Source: Streptomyces sp. WZ-12
GTDB taxonomy: Bacteria > Actinomycetota > Actinomycetes > Streptomycetales > Streptomycetaceae
Assembly (NCBI RefSeq): GCF_028898845.1
Contig: NZ_CP118574.1
Span: 2,356,001-2,420,000 of the forward strand
DNA length: 64,000 bases
Direction of reading: 5' to 3'
Shown here: one piece after another, positions 1 through 9,488 of the stretch
Numbering within the stretch: position 1 is the stretch's first letter
How the letters are laid out: the number at the start of each line of letters is the position of its first letter
Translations under genes and position numbers: made by a program
Notes under the pieces: model-generated
What the model was told of the DNA's origin: nothing
Database searches by the model: none
The model's input: only the letters and a program-made list of their open reading frames with translations

Positions 1-1453
1 CGCCGGCGAACGGCAGGACACTCTCCTCTATGCCGAGTTCGCGGCTCAGGCGGGTGCGTACCTCCAACTGCTTTCGGGGGATGTTGCTGCGGCGCGAGCG
101 CAGACTGATCAGATCTTCGTTGAGGTCCTCGGCCTGCTGCTTCAGCCGTGCGGCCTCGACCGCGAGCGTCTCCAGCGCCGTGCGCGTCTCCTGTGTCGTC
201 GCGGCGACGTCATGCTGAGCCCGGACAATCTCCTCGATCCGGTCGGTGAACTGGGCCTGATCGGTGACCGGAGCCAGCTCGGCCTGCTCCAGCAGGGCGG
301 CGTGCCGACGGGCGCGCTTCTCCTGAGCGGCGCGCTGCTGCTCCGTCTCCTTGATCTGGCGCTCCAGTTCACCCAGGCGCCCGCCACCCAGGCCCTCACG
401 CTGTAGTTCCCACCGGCGCTCCTGGCCCCGCAGCTGATCCAGCTCGTCCTTCGCGGTCTTCTTCTCGCTGTCCAGGCGGGCGAGCATCCTTTCCAGCTCG
501 GCGCGCTGGGCTTCGTGCAGAACCGACGTGCGCTCGGCGATGAAGTACCGTAGGGCGGCCTGCTGGGCGTCGGCCTCGTCGATGCGTGCGGCCAGGCCCT
601 CGTAGGCGTCGCAGTCCTCAAGCAGCGGGGTGAGGGCCTTGATCTGGGCGCGGGCCCGCTGAACCGAGTTGTAGGTGGTGGTCAGCGCGTCGAAGTGACT
701 CACAATGTTGTCGGTCATGGCCGCCGCATCGAACGGTTCGAGCATGTGACTGCGCACGAAGTCGTCCAGGCTGCCCACCGACTTCATCGACACCGTCTGG
801 TGGAAGAGTTCCAGCGCCTGCTCGGACTCGATGCCCATACGGCGCCGGAAGTCCTTGCTGTAGGGCGGGAACGTCTTGTGGACGCGCACATCGCCAGCTT
901 CGAGGCGCTTCTTCAGGGCCCGCACCTCGGTGCCGAAGTCGGCGAAGTCTCCGGCGACGGACAGCGCCCGGTCGGCGACGAGCAACAGCCGCTCGGGGCT
1001 GGTGGCGTTCGGATCGGCCAGCCAGAACACCTGCCCCAGCGTGACGGTCGCCGCCAGCGCCGGGTTATGGAACACGCCCAGGATGACGGAGTAGCTGCCC
1101 GGCTTGCGCAGCGCCACCGGCTTGGTCGTCCCGGTGGTCTCGTTGCGTTCGGACTTGTAGTGGCCCAGGACGTAGGAGCGCAGGCTGCGCTCGCGGCTCT
1201 CCGCGCCGGCAGCCTTGTTGTAGGCAATCTTGTGGGCGGGCATGAACAGGGTGGTGATCGCATCCACCAGGGTGGACTTGCCGGAGCCGATGTCCCCGGT
1301 CAACAGCGCGTTGGCGCCGCCGAGGCCGAAGGACCACACGTGCTTGTGGAACGTGCCCCAGTTGTAGACCTCCAGACGCTCCAGCCGGAATCCGGCCGCG
1401 GCAACGTCGGTGGAGGGGGCCGTGTCGGCGGGGCCGGGCTGGGCGGGGATCAC
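1..1453 (-). CDS. jetC: Wadjet JetC, SMC/MukB-like ATPase (partial, runs off left edge)
   Basis: JetC is the SMC-like motor of Wadjet, which recognises and cleaves closed circular plasmid DNA together with JetA, JetB and the nuclease JetD. The GTG start at 1453 forms a GTGA overlap with the jetB stop, and about 484 residues are open to the window edge. A Walker A motif, GDIGSGKST, lies at residues 53-61, after a short N-terminal strand reading [11 protein letters not shown], which is typical of MukB/SbcC-type ATPases. From about residue 260 the sequence becomes Glu/Arg/Gln/Leu-rich and heptad-like, consistent with the start of a long coiled coil. The signature and Walker B motifs and jetD would lie beyond the edge. 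Base composition is less GC-rich than the genes right of 4.4 kb. Family assignment rests on the gene order and the JetA and JetB calls. Confidence 0.85.
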   Translation of the reverse strand, partial: MIPAQPGPADTAPSTDVAAAGFRLERLEVYNWGTFHKHVWSFGLGGANALLTGDIGSGKSTLVDAITTLFMPAHKIAYNKAAGAESRERSLRSYVLGHYKSERNETTGTTKPVALRKPGSYSVILGVFHNPALAATVTLGQVFWLADPNATSPERLLLVADRALSVAGDFADFGTEVRALKKRLEAGDVRVHKTFPPYSKDFRRRMGIESEQALELFHQTVSMKSVGSLDDFVRSHMLEPFDAAAMTDNIVSHFDALTTTYNSVQRARAQIKALTPLLEDCDAYEGLAARIDEADAQQAALRYFIAERTSVLHEAQRAELERMLARLDSEKKTAKDELDQLRGQERRWELQREGLGGGRLGELERQIKETEQQRAAQEKRARRHAALLEQAELAPVTDQAQFTDRIEEIVRAQHDVAATTQETRTALETLAVEAARLKQQAEDLNEDLISLRSRRSNIPRKQLEVRTRLSRELGIEESVLPFAG

Positions 1454-2076
1454 CGCTGCATCTCCTGGGGGGTATGGGTGGCCGCGTACTGGGTCAGGTT
1501 CGTTTCGAAGTCGGCGAGCCACTGCCCGTCGACGAAGGCTTTGATGATCCGCTGCACCTCGAATAGCTGCTCCTGGCCGCGGGCCCGGCGCAGGAACTGC
1601 AGGTCCACCACCTTGTTGATGTGACCGTCGATCTGGTCGACCAGACGTGCCTCATTGCTGCCAGTCGGCAGGTACGTGCGGATCAGCTCGACGATCTCGT
1701 CCCGGGTGATCATCAGGCGGGTGCCGTCCGCGCCTGCGTCGAATTCCGCGAGCCGCTTGCGCAGCAGCACGATCAGCAGACTGACGGGGTAGGACAGCGA
1801 GCGGCGGGGCATCAGCCGCGGCGGCGCCATGCGGGGGTCTCGGACGTCGTCTTCATCGTCGGGCTTCGACTGGAGGAAGGCGTAGCCCTCCATCTCGTCG
1901 ATCACCACGCGTAGCCCCATGACGTCGACGTAGTCCTTCACACCGGCACTGTGGTGCAGCAGGGCGTCCCAGGCGCGCTCGTGCTGGTCGCGGAATACCG
2001 GTCCCTTGAACAGCTGGTTGACCGGAAGCGAGAGGGTGTACGGCTGTTGCGGGGTGGGGGTGGCAGGCTTGGTCAT
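1450..2076 (-). CDS. jetB: Wadjet JetB (DUF4194 family)
   Basis: JetB is the small kleisin-associated (KITE-like) subunit that works with JetA and JetC in Wadjet. The ATG at 2076 overlaps the jetA stop by 4 bp (ATGA), and its own stop overlaps the jetC GTG, so the three genes are translationally coupled. The 208-residue product has a winged-helix-like composition, with a stretch reading [20 protein letters not shown] near the middle and [18 protein letters not shown] further on, as I recall for DUF4194 proteins. No membrane segment or signal peptide is seen. A longer reading frame exists upstream of 2076, but it lies inside jetA and is a shadow. Confidence 0.85.
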   Translation of the reverse strand: MTKPATPTPQQPYTLSLPVNQLFKGPVFRDQHERAWDALLHHSAGVKDYVDVMGLRVVIDEMEGYAFLQSKPDDEDDVRDPRMAPPRLMPRRSLSYPVSLLIVLLRKRLAEFDAGADGTRLMITRDEIVELIRTYLPTGSNEARLVDQIDGHINKVVDLQFLRRARGQEQLFEVQRIIKAFVDGQWLADFETNLTQYAATHTPQEMQR

Positions 2077-3554
2077 CGCCCCTCCTTCAGGCTGGACGCC
2101 CAGGCGATGCCGGGGCTGGTGCGGGCAAAGGTGACCACGGGCACCGTGGCGACCTGCTGGACGTCGTCCTCGCCGATCCAAGCGATCTCTTCTTGACGGT
2201 GGTCGTCGAACACGGTGGTGAACCCGTCGTCCGGCAAGGCGAAGTAGGCGACCAGTTCGGCAAGTCCCTGCTCCAAGGGGTGTTCGCGCAGCGCCTCGGC
2301 CAAGGACACCTGTGTGCGGGAGCCAAGGACGTGGTGCACCGCAGCCGTGAGACGGGCCGGATCCACATACACCGCCTCGAACAAAGCGTCGGCGGCGAAC
2401 TCCTCGTCCCCTGTCTGGATCCCGGTACTGTCGATCGGTGTCTTGACCACAGGCGTATACAAAGGCCGCTCCATCGGCAGCACGATGGCCGGAGCTGCCG
2501 CATCGATCTCGGCGACCAGTCCCACGCCGGGCACATCGCGCAGGGCCAGGGCCTGAGACTCGATCCCACGGACCAGCTCCAGGACACGGCGATCCTCCGA
2601 GCGCACCTGATCGTCCAGGAACCGGCACAGTTGATCCGACAGCTGCCTCACTGTGGTCTGGGTGCGTTCGGCAGCCTCCAGCCAGTCCCGGGGCATGCGC
2701 CGCATCCTCGGGTCGGGCTCTCCGATGGCGTCCGTCGCCTCTACCTCGGCCAACAACACCTTGAGCTCGTCCTGACGGCTCGGAGCGAGCAGGAAGTCGT
2801 AGAACGCCTGGAAGGTCCGGCCCTGGTCCGACTCCGCGATGCTCTCCCGGCTGCCCAGGACCTCATCCAGGAGTTCGCCCTTAGCCCCGTCCCATGCGGC
2901 GATCTTGCTCCGCAGGTCGCGGTCCAGGCCCCGGAAGTTCGCCTCAACCTCGCGGAAGTCAGCCAGCAGCCCATAGGCCGTCGCAGTCACCTGCTGGTAG
3001 CGGTCCCGCAACGCCGCACTGTCCAGGACGTCCACCTCGCCGGCCTCAACCCGCGCGATCTCCTGGTCGATCTCATGCCGGCGCCGCGTGAGCTCCGCCA
3101 GCCGTGCCTCGGGGTCGGTTTCGGTCCCGAACGTCATCTGCCGCAATAGATCGAAGATCGTATTCAGGCGCGACTCCGTGCCGACAAACGTACGCTCTTC
3201 AAGCGACCGGACCCACGCGATGGCCTTCTCGACCGCAGCCGTGGCGTCATAGTGCGGCTCATCCGAATCCGGCGGGTAGTACTTGCGCAGCCAGCCGTTC
3301 TCCGGCGCCGACCAGTCATCCAGATACGCCTTGGCAGACTTGGGAAACGCGCCTTGTCCCAGCCGCTCATTGAGCGCGAACAGCTCGTCATCCAAGCGTT
3401 CGACCAGCTCCGTACCGGCAATGGAGCGAGCCCCCTGCTCGACAAACACCTTGTTGAAAAAGCTCAGCATCAGCGCCGCGTTGCCGGCCGTCAGCAGCCG
3501 CCACGCGGCGCTCTGCTTGCGCAACGCGACGAGACGGTCGTAGTCCAACTCCAT
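2073..3554 (-). CDS. jetA: Wadjet JetA (DUF3375 family)
   Basis: JetA is the kleisin-like subunit that bridges the JetC ATPase heads. The product is 493 residues and acidic, with helical regions around residues 150-330 containing coiled-coil-like stretches such as [20 protein letters not shown]. The N-terminus, [20 protein letters not shown], and the overall length fit DUF3375. The ATG at 3554 is preceded by an AGGGG ribosome-binding site about 10 nt upstream. It is the first gene of the jetA-jetB-jetC operon. Codons use A and T at third positions more often than the genes right of 4.4 kb, which suggests horizontal transfer. Confidence 0.85.
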   Translation of the reverse strand: MELDYDRLVALRKQSAAWRLLTAGNAALMLSFFNKVFVEQGARSIAGTELVERLDDELFALNERLGQGAFPKSAKAYLDDWSAPENGWLRKYYPPDSDEPHYDATAAVEKAIAWVRSLEERTFVGTESRLNTIFDLLRQMTFGTETDPEARLAELTRRRHEIDQEIARVEAGEVDVLDSAALRDRYQQVTATAYGLLADFREVEANFRGLDRDLRSKIAAWDGAKGELLDEVLGSRESIAESDQGRTFQAFYDFLLAPSRQDELKVLLAEVEATDAIGEPDPRMRRMPRDWLEAAERTQTTVRQLSDQLCRFLDDQVRSEDRRVLELVRGIESQALALRDVPGVGLVAEIDAAAPAIVLPMERPLYTPVVKTPIDSTGIQTGDEEFAADALFEAVYVDPARLTAAVHHVLGSRTQVSLAEALREHPLEQGLAELVAYFALPDDGFTTVFDDHRQEEIAWIGEDDVQQVATVPVVTFARTSPGIAWASSLKEGR

Positions 3555-3565
3555 GTGCCCTACCC

Positions 3566-3667
3566 CTAACTACCCCAGCGGGTGCGACGGCCCTTCTCTC
3601 CAGCGGCGAAAAGGGCGTCCCACACGGCCAGCGCCCATATCCCTACGGCCACGCACAGGAATCCCAT
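3566..3667 (-). CDS. Possible small single-span membrane peptide upstream of jetA
   Basis: A short frame ends 11 nt before the jetA start. From its only ATG it encodes 33 residues, with a hydrophobic run GFLCVAVGIWALAVWDALF followed by a basic tail. The same frame stays open upstream to about 3747 without another good start, and that part also reads like membrane protein (SIPVVSGGLYGSFVADMG). It may be the 3' remnant of a longer membrane protein gene or an unannotated small peptide. No clear ribosome-binding site precedes the ATG or the GTG at 3676. I do not recognise the family. Confidence 0.2.
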   Translation of the reverse strand: MGFLCVAVGIWALAVWDALFAAGEKGRRTRWGS

Positions 3668-4257
3668 GTCAGCCACAAATGAACCGTAGAGGCCACCACT
3701 GACAACGGGGATCGATAGAGCGGGCCACCGGACTAGCCAAGGCAGCTTCCAAGAAGGAATTCAGCAGGTGAGGCCGTAGATGCATCCTGATTCTGCGACG
3801 CCGCCAACCCTTACCCAGCAGCCCTTTCCGAACAAATTTCCGGACCCGATCCGGGGGCATGGACATGCTCATTGAACTTCCGCAGCTGCGACACCGCATG
3901 ACTGTTATCCGGTCACGTCATTCGACGTCGGCGATTATGCCGAGCTCGGCCATTCGCCCGAGCACCCAAGCAGTACGGCATTCCCCAGGGTTCTCGCCTG
4001 CCGCGCAACGTCCCCGCCCTGTGCTGCACCCCGGCCACCGAACCCACATCGTCACCGCTGCCCTCCCTGCGCCCGTCGAGCCGGAACACAGCAAGACAGC
4101 GTCGAACACCACGCACAGTCCCATCCCCCAACGCAGAAACCCCCGCCGGAGCCAGCCGACGGGGGTTCCTCATCTCTCACCCGCTATCACGTGCCTATCA
4201 CCAACAGCGTCGACGCACCTGGACCACAAGGACCCGACCTGCGAAAACGCTCCTGAG
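3668..4257. other. Island-edge intergenic region without a convincing gene
   Basis: About 590 bp between the jetA leader and the truncated pca gene. It is lower in GC than normal Streptomyces coding DNA. Several frames of 60-190 codons are open on both strands, but none has convincing codon bias, a ribosome-binding site and a recognisable product. A minus-strand frame at 3918-4124 with a plausible C-terminus (WVLGRMAELGIIADVE) may be a gene remnant. The only clear structure is the hairpin at 4138-4167. Confidence 0.5.
4138..4167. terminator. GC-rich hairpin with AACCCCCG/CGGGGGTT stem
   Basis: A perfect 8-bp stem, AACCCCCG paired with CGGGGGTT, encloses a 14-nt loop. Hairpins of this type are common at gene ends in actinobacterial phages and integrative elements. 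It stands alone between the Wadjet genes and the pca fragment, with no intact gene ending at it, so it may be a leftover of the mobile DNA. Confidence 0.5.
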
Positions 4258-4404
4258 CTAGACCACCTGGACCGCACAAGACGGTTCCGACCACATGTGC
4301 CAGGTCGTCCCGAGGGCAGCCCCCAGGACGAGGACGGGGGCGCCTTCGGGGCCGTCGATCCGGTGCTGAAGGGTCTTCTCGCTCACGCGACCCAAGCTAC
4401 CCAT
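4258..4404 (-). pseudogene. pcaD: Truncated 5' fragment of a 3-oxoadipate enol-lactonase (pcaD/pcaL)
   Basis: The frame starts at GTG 4386 or ATG 4404. It reads SEKTLQHRIDGPEGAPVLVL followed by GAALGTTWHMW, which matches from memory the conserved N-terminus of alpha/beta-hydrolase enol-lactonases of the beta-ketoadipate pathway (PVLVLGxSLGTTWHMW). After HMW the homology stops, ten unrelated residues follow, and a TAG ends the frame at 4258. An intact PcaD would need about 250 residues, and a PcaL fusion about 370. The nucleophile Ser and the rest of the fold are absent. The break falls near 4290, exactly where GC content drops towards the Wadjet genes. I infer that insertion of the island or a flanking deletion removed the gene's 3' part. 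Confidence 0.6.
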
Positions 4405-4462
4405 TCGATGACACGATCCTGACACCCGGGTCAGGAAGCGTTCGTCAAAAACGAGCCGCAGA

Positions 4463-5035
4463 TCAGAAATGCACGGTCGAAACGGTGTAAACGACCGGGT
4501 GCTCGGGCTCGTCGAAGCTCACCATGATCCGCTGCGAGGGTTGCGGCGCCGGCCGGTTGACCGTGGTTCCCTGCCACGGCCAGTCGACCTGGAAGTCCCA
4601 GCCGACCTTGGCGGCCTGTGCGGGCTCGATGGTGATCGCGCCCTTCTTCAGGGCGGCGGTGTTGGAGCCGACCGCCTTGAGGTACGCCGCCAGCCCGTTG
4701 TCGTTGGTGCGGAACTGCACGAACAGGGCGCTGGTCTTCCAGGAGTTGGTCTCGTAGTAGTAGACGGGCGTGGAGCCGAGCGGCACCGGGACGTCGTAGA
4801 TCCGCTGCTGCAACCGGGAGGGGAAGGCGTTGGTCAGCCCGGTGGCGGCGGCCTCGGACTCCTTGTCCTCGCCGCCGTCCCGGCTCTGCTGGGCGGAGAT
4901 GACGAAGTAGCCGGCCGGGATGGTGATCAGCAGGAAGATCACCAGTGCCATCAGGAAGGGGCGGCGGGTCCGGGCGCGGGGCGCGGGGCCCGCTGCGTGC
5001 TCGTCGTGCCGGGGCTGCTGGTCCGGGTCGGTCAT
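4463..5035 (-). CDS. Single-pass membrane protein of unknown function
   Basis: A 190-residue protein with a cytoplasmic N-terminus rich in Pro, Arg and His, one membrane span at about residues 28-47 (FLMALVIFLLITIPAGYFVI), and an extracytoplasmic domain of about 140 residues. No lipobox or catalytic motif is seen. Its ATG overlaps the stop of the ROK kinase gene (ATGA), so it is co-translated with the kinase. I do not recognise the family; it looks like a conserved Streptomyces membrane protein. Its place in the operon suggests a role beside sugar uptake or phosphorylation, but that is inference only. Confidence 0.8.
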   Translation of the reverse strand: MTDPDQQPRHDEHAAGPAPRARTRRPFLMALVIFLLITIPAGYFVISAQQSRDGGEDKESEAAATGLTNAFPSRLQQRIYDVPVPLGSTPVYYYETNSWKTSALFVQFRTNDNGLAAYLKAVGSNTAALKKGAITIEPAQAAKVGWDFQVDWPWQGTTVNRPAPQPSQRIMVSFDEPEHPVVYTVSTVHF

Positions 5036-6153
5036 CGGCGGCCCGACCGTTCGTAGCGTTCGTAGCGCTCCGCGCGGCGGCGGTTGGCGCGCCGGAAGCG
5101 GCGGGCCACCAGGCGGGCGAGGTCGGCGGCGCCCACCATCCCGGCCTCGGGGCCGAGTTGGGCCTTGGCGATGGTGGCCTCGGGGCGGTAGCCGCGGCCG
5201 GTGAGGTGGCGCTTGAAGGCGTCCCGGGCGGGGCCGATCAGCAGGTCGTCGGCGGCGCTGACGCCACCGCCGATGACGAAGCAGGAGGGGTCGAGGGCGG
5301 CGGCGAGGTTGGCGATGCCGACGCCGAGCCACTGGCCGATGTCCTGGAGGAGCTCGACGCACATCGCGTCGCCCTCGCGGGCCAGCTCGGTGATCAACGG
5401 GCCGGTGATGTCGCCGATCCGGCCGCCGACCCGCTCGATGATGTTGTACGCGACCGGTGAGTCGGCGGCGGCCAGCTCCCGCGCCTCGCGGACCAGGGCG
5501 TTGCCGGAGCTGTACTGCTCCCAGCAACCGCGGTTGCCGCACGGGCAGCGGTGGCCGCCGGGGACCACCTGCATGTGGCCGAACTCGCCGGCCACCCCGT
5601 ACTTGCCGCGCTTTATCGCGCCGTCCTCCAGGATGGCGCCGCCGATGCCGGTGCCGAGCGTGATCATGACGAGGTGGTCCTCGCCGCGGCCGGCACCGAA
5701 CCGCCACTCCGCCCAGGCGGCGGTGTTGGCGTCGTTGTCGACCATGACCGGGACCGCGAGGCGCTCGGCGAGGCGGTCCCGCAGCGGCTCGTTGCGCCAG
5801 TTCAGGTGCGGGGCGAAGAGCACCCGGGAGCGGTCGGCGTCCACCCAGCCGGCGGCGCCGATGCCCACGGCGTGCACGTCGTGCCGGTCGGAGAGGTCCA
5901 GCACCAGCTCGGTGATGGTGTCCTCGACGACCTTGGGGCTCTTGGACTTGTCCGGCGTCTCGGCGCGGACCTTCTCCAGGATGTTGCCGTCGGCGTCGAC
6001 CACCCCCGCCATGACCTTGGTGCCGCCGATGTCGATGCCGACGGTGGGCACCCGGGGGGCGGTCAGGTGCGAGCGGCGCTCGCGGGCGCCGACGGTGCGC
6101 AGGACGGTGGCGCGGGCGGTGCCGCGGTGTGCCCGGTCCCGGTACATGCTCAT
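5032..6153 (-). CDS. ROK-family sugar kinase (glucokinase type)
   Basis: This cytoplasmic kinase would phosphorylate the sugar brought in by the adjacent ABC importer, probably glucose or a related hexose. The 373-residue protein has an ATP-binding DIGGTK motif at 41-46, the substrate-binding and catalytic VDNDAN region (Asp141), a GHMQV segment with zinc-ligand His193, and the ROK cysteine cluster CPCGNRGC at 203-210. It lacks the N-terminal winged helix of ROK repressors, so it is an enzyme rather than a regulator; the first 35 residues are a short basic extension. The ATG at 6153 has a GAGGGG ribosome-binding site. It lies 238 bp downstream of the transporter genes on the same strand, with a hairpin in between. 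The exact substrate cannot be read from the sequence. Confidence 0.85.
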   Translation of the reverse strand: MSMYRDRAHRGTARATVLRTVGARERRSHLTAPRVPTVGIDIGGTKVMAGVVDADGNILEKVRAETPDKSKSPKVVEDTITELVLDLSDRHDVHAVGIGAAGWVDADRSRVLFAPHLNWRNEPLRDRLAERLAVPVMVDNDANTAAWAEWRFGAGRGEDHLVMITLGTGIGGAILEDGAIKRGKYGVAGEFGHMQVVPGGHRCPCGNRGCWEQYSSGNALVREARELAAADSPVAYNIIERVGGRIGDITGPLITELAREGDAMCVELLQDIGQWLGVGIANLAAALDPSCFVIGGGVSAADDLLIGPARDAFKRHLTGRGYRPEATIAKAQLGPEAGMVGAADLARLVARRFRRANRRRAERYERYERSGRR

Positions 6154-6346
6154 CGGATCACCCCTCGGACCTCGTCGCGGGTACGGCTGCCGGGACAGCC
6201 GTGGTGGCTGCCGTTTCGGTCTCGACGGCTGCGTGCGGGCAAGAGTCGTCTCGTCCCTGCGGGTCTCGGGGAGGCGGTGGCCTCCTTGGATGGTCCGGTG
6301 CGATTGTGCATCACCCGCGCCGGCCGGCGCACCGCGGTGCCGGGCT

Positions 6347-6387
6347 GTGCGCCCCGCACCGGCCAGGAGCCGGCACGGGGCGCGCAC
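6347..6387 (-). terminator. Hairpin after the ABC ATPase gene
   Basis: The segment GTGCGCCCCG-CACCGGC pairs across an AGGA-containing loop with GCCGGCACGGGGCGCGCAC, with a small bulge. It begins 5 bp beyond the ATPase stop codon, so it could attenuate or end transcription between the transporter genes and the ROK kinase. No T-run follows, as is usual in Streptomyces. Confidence 0.45.
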
Positions 6388-6391
6388 GGGT

Positions 6392-7201
6392 TCACTCGGG
6401 CCGGTGACCCCCGGGGAACTCCGCGGGGGCGGAGCGGGACAGCTCGTGGCTGAGCTGCTCCAACTCGCTGCCGCCGGCCATCTGCCGGGTCAGCTCCTCC
6501 AGCGCGATCTCCGACTTGAGGTGGCTGCCGGCCATGGTGCCGCGCTTGAGCAGCACGAAGCGGTCGCCGACCAGGTAGGCGTGGTGCGGGTTGTGGGTGA
6601 TCAACACCACGCCGAGCCCGGCGTCCCGGGCGGCCGCGACGTACTTGAGCACCACGCCGGACTGCTTGACGCCGAGCGCCGCGGTCGGCTCGTCCAGGAC
6701 GAGGACCTTGGCGCCGAAGTAGACGGCGCGGGCGATCGCGACGCACTGCCGCTCACCGCCGGAGAGGGTGCCGATGGGCTGGTCGACGTCGCGCAGGTCG
6801 ATGCCCATCCGCAGCAGTTCGGCGCGGGTGGTCTCGCGCATGGTGCGGACGTCGAGCCGGCGGAACGGGCCGACGCCGGTGGTCGGCTCGGAGCCCAGGA
6901 AGAAGTTCCGCCACACCGGCATCAGCGGCACCACCGCCAGGTCCTGGTAGACGGTGGCGATGCCGCGGTCCAGGGCCTCGCGCGGGGAGCCGAGCCGCGC
7001 CTGTTCGCCCTCTATGCGGAAGGCACCGGCGTCGTGCTGGTGCAGCCCCGCGATGATCTTGATGAGGGTGGACTTGCCGGCGCCGTTGTCGCCGAGCACG
7101 CAGGTGATCTCGCCCGCGTGCACCTCCAGTGACACCCCGGTCAACGCCTTGACGTTGCCGTAGAACTTGCTGACGTCATCGAGTTCGACGAGGGCCGTCA
7201 T
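6392..7201 (-). CDS. Sugar ABC transporter ATP-binding protein (single-domain, XylG/RbsA-like)
   Basis: This is the ATPase of a carbohydrate importer. The 269-residue protein has Walker [10 protein letters not shown] at 37-45, a Q-loop YQDLAVVP near 85-92, signature LSGGERQ at 146-152, Walker B VLVLDEPT around 166-173, and the switch His in [11 protein letters not shown]. RbsA and XylG proteins normally carry two ATPase cassettes, but this one has only one, so it presumably acts as a dimer. The ATG at 7201 overlaps the permease stop (ATGA). It is the third gene of the transporter operon. Confidence 0.9.
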   Translation of the reverse strand: MTALVELDDVSKFYGNVKALTGVSLEVHAGEITCVLGDNGAGKSTLIKIIAGLHQHDAGAFRIEGEQARLGSPREALDRGIATVYQDLAVVPLMPVWRNFFLGSEPTTGVGPFRRLDVRTMRETTRAELLRMGIDLRDVDQPIGTLSGGERQCVAIARAVYFGAKVLVLDEPTAALGVKQSGVVLKYVAAARDAGLGVVLITHNPHHAYLVGDRFVLLKRGTMAGSHLKSEIALEELTRQMAGGSELEQLSHELSRSAPAEFPGGHRPE

Positions 7202-8265
7202 GATTTGTCCTCCGCGCGCTTGCGGACCCAGGCGTTCAGGAGCGTGGCGAGCAGCAGCATCACGCCGAGGAAGAACTTGTACCAGTCCGGGTTCCACTGC
7301 GCGTAGACGATGCCCTTGCTGGCCATGCCGAAGATCAGCGCACCGACCGCGGCGCCGATCGCCGAGCCGAAACCGCCGGTCATCAGACAGCCGCCGACCG
7401 CCGCCGCGATGATGTAGAGGAACTCGTTGCCGACGCCGTCGCCGGACTGGATCGCGTCGAACGAGAACAACAGGTGCTGGCCCGAGATCCAGGCGCAGAA
7501 CGCGACGCCCATGTAGAGGCCGATCTTGGTGCGGGTGACCGGGACGCCGACCGCGCGGGCCGCGTCCGCGTTGCCGCCCACCGCGAAGATCCAGTTGCCG
7601 GCCCGGGTCCGCAGCAGGACCCAGGTGGCGACCGCGACCAGCGCCAGCCACCACACGATGGTGATCTGGATGTCCACGCCGCCGATGGTCAGGTGCGAGG
7701 CGAAGAGCGCGCGGGCGGAGTCGAAGCCCTCCATGTCGGCGATGGACTTGGTCGAGACGGTGCCGCTGATCAGCTTGGTGAAGCCGAGGTTGAGGCCGGT
7801 GAGCATGAAGAAGGTGCCCAGCGTGATGACGAAGCTGGGCAGCTTCGTCCGGGTCAGCAGCACCCCGTTGAAGGCCCCGATGGCGAGGGTGACCAGCAGC
7901 GAAACCCCGACGCCGACCCAGGTGTTGGCGGTCATCTGGTAGCTGAACATCGACGAGACCAGCGCCGAGCTGACCACCATCACGCCGGCCGACAGGTCGA
8001 ACTCCCCACCGATCATCAGCAGCGCCACCGGGACGGCCATGATGCCGATCGTCGACGACGCGTACAGGACCGTGGAGAGGCTGGCGGGCCGCAGGAACGG
8101 CTCGGCGATCAGCGAGAAGAAGAGGAAGACGGCGATCGCGCCGACCACCGAGCCCAGCTCGGGGCGGCTCATCAGCCGGCGGGCCAGGGAGCGGTGCACC
8201 AGCCGCTCGTCGCCCGGGCCCCCGGTCGGGGCGGGCTGCCGAGCGGGTGCATCGGCGGCGCTCAT
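7198..8265 (-). CDS. Sugar ABC transporter permease (RbsC/XylH-like)
   Basis: The membrane channel of the importer, 355 residues with about ten hydrophobic segments. It has the family landmark [15 protein letters not shown] near residue 85 and [17 protein letters not shown] near 240, the cytoplasmic loop that contacts the ATPase. The ATG at 8265 overlaps the stop of the binding-protein gene by 4 bp, and its own stop overlaps the ATPase start. The N-terminal 40 residues are a Pro/Ala-rich cytoplasmic tail. It belongs to the CUT2 branch of sugar importers. Confidence 0.9.
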   Translation of the reverse strand: MSAADAPARQPAPTGGPGDERLVHRSLARRLMSRPELGSVVGAIAVFLFFSLIAEPFLRPASLSTVLYASSTIGIMAVPVALLMIGGEFDLSAGVMVVSSALVSSMFSYQMTANTWVGVGVSLLVTLAIGAFNGVLLTRTKLPSFVITLGTFFMLTGLNLGFTKLISGTVSTKSIADMEGFDSARALFASHLTIGGVDIQITIVWWLALVAVATWVLLRTRAGNWIFAVGGNADAARAVGVPVTRTKIGLYMGVAFCAWISGQHLLFSFDAIQSGDGVGNEFLYIIAAAVGGCLMTGGFGSAIGAAVGALIFGMASKGIVYAQWNPDWYKFFLGVMLLLATLLNAWVRKRAEDKS

Positions 8266-9272
8266 CGGGTCCCCCGCTTCGTGTACTCCTGCAGCGCGGC
8301 GGCGTCCTTCTTGGTGATCACCTGGGGTCCGGTGAGCACCGGCTTGCCACCGCCGAGGACGTCGGAGTTGTACTTGTAGAGCCACAGCAGGTCGACCGCC
8401 TGGTAGCCCTGGAGGTAGGGCTGCTGGTCGACGGCGAAGCCCAGGGAACCGTCCTTCAGGCCGTTCGCCACCTGGGCGTTGAGGTCGAAGGTGTCGATCT
8501 CGGCCTTGCTGCCGGCCTGCTCCTTGGCCTGGACGGCGGTGGGGGCGAACGGCGCACCGAGGGTGACCACGGCGTCGATGGCCGGGTCGGCCTGGAGCTT
8601 GGACTCGATGGACGCCTGCACGTCGGGCATGTTGGTGCCGTCCACGTACAGCTTCTGCAGCTCGCCCTTGAAGGTCTTCGCCGCACCGTCGCAGCGCTGC
8701 TCGTGACCGACGTTGCCCTGCTCGTGCAGGACGCACAGGGCCTTCTTCTTCCCGCGCTTGGTCAGCTCCTCGCCGACCGCCTCGCCGGCCACCGTCTCGT
8801 CCTGGCCGATGTGGGTCAGCGCGCCGAACGCCTTGGACTCGGCGGCGCCGGAGTTCACCGTGATGACCGGGATGCCGGCCTTCTCGGCCTTGCGCACCAC
8901 GTCCTTCATGGCGTCCGGCTTGGCCAGCGAGACGATCAGTCCGTCGACCTTCTGGTCGATGTAGGACTGCACGAGCTGGCTCTGCCGCTGGGCCTCCTTG
9001 TCGTGCGCGTAGACGAAGTTGATGTTGTCCTTGACCGCGGCCTGCTGGGCGCCGTTCTGCACGATGTCCCAGAAGGTGTCGCCGTCTCCCGAGTGGGTGA
9101 CCATCGCGAACGTCCACCGGGGGGTGTGCACGGCGGCCTTGCCCCCGGCGGCCTGCGCCGCGCGTTCCTCGGCGCGCTTGCCGCCGGTGCTGCTGCACCC
9201 CGCGAGGGAGACGCCGAGCACCGCTGCCAGCACGGCGCCCACGACGCGTCCTCTTCTTCCAACCCTTGCCAC
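8262..9272 (-). CDS. Sugar ABC transporter substrate-binding lipoprotein
   Basis: An exported lipoprotein that captures the sugar for the importer. The chosen GTG at 9272 gives a twin-Arg-rich basic start, a hydrophobic core [12 protein letters not shown] and a lipobox LAGC near residue 25, while the frame upstream of this start lacks signal-peptide features. A GAGAGG ribosome-binding site lies upstream. The mature part is a periplasmic-binding-protein-1 fold of the RbsB/XylF type, with [14 protein letters not shown] and [10 protein letters not shown]. Mature length is about 310 residues, usual for the family. The ligand is not evident. Confidence 0.88.
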   Translation of the reverse strand: MARVGRRGRVVGAVLAAVLGVSLAGCSSTGGKRAEERAAQAAGGKAAVHTPRWTFAMVTHSGDGDTFWDIVQNGAQQAAVKDNINFVYAHDKEAQRQSQLVQSYIDQKVDGLIVSLAKPDAMKDVVRKAEKAGIPVITVNSGAAESKAFGALTHIGQDETVAGEAVGEELTKRGKKKALCVLHEQGNVGHEQRCDGAAKTFKGELQKLYVDGTNMPDVQASIESKLQADPAIDAVVTLGAPFAPTAVQAKEQAGSKAEIDTFDLNAQVANGLKDGSLGFAVDQQPYLQGYQAVDLLWLYKYNSDVLGGGKPVLTGPQVITKKDAAALQEYTKRGTR

Positions 9273-9488
9273 GAGGAAACGCCTCTCCCGCTCTTGTCGC
9301 TGTCCCGGGTCTGTCTGGTGTCGCCGCGACGCCGGGCGACCGGGCCGGGCAACCGACCAAGTATCCGTTACCGGCGTTCTGTACCGATTCATGGGGCCCG
9401 GCCGTAGGGGGCCGGTGCCGGATGGTAGGCACTCCGGCGACGGGCCGCGGGGTTTCCCGGGCCGACCTTTACCGTACGGCCTCGCGCC

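Noticed and set aside
3859..4422. 187-codon plus-strand ORF at the island edge
   Set aside because: It runs through the hairpin and opposite the recognisable pcaD fragment. No ribosome-binding site and no third-position bias were seen.
5201..7132. 643-codon open frame on the plus strand
   Set aside because: It lies opposite the ROK kinase and ABC ATPase genes, both with strong motifs. High GC content removes stop codons on the opposite strand; the product is low-complexity Arg/Ala/Ser.
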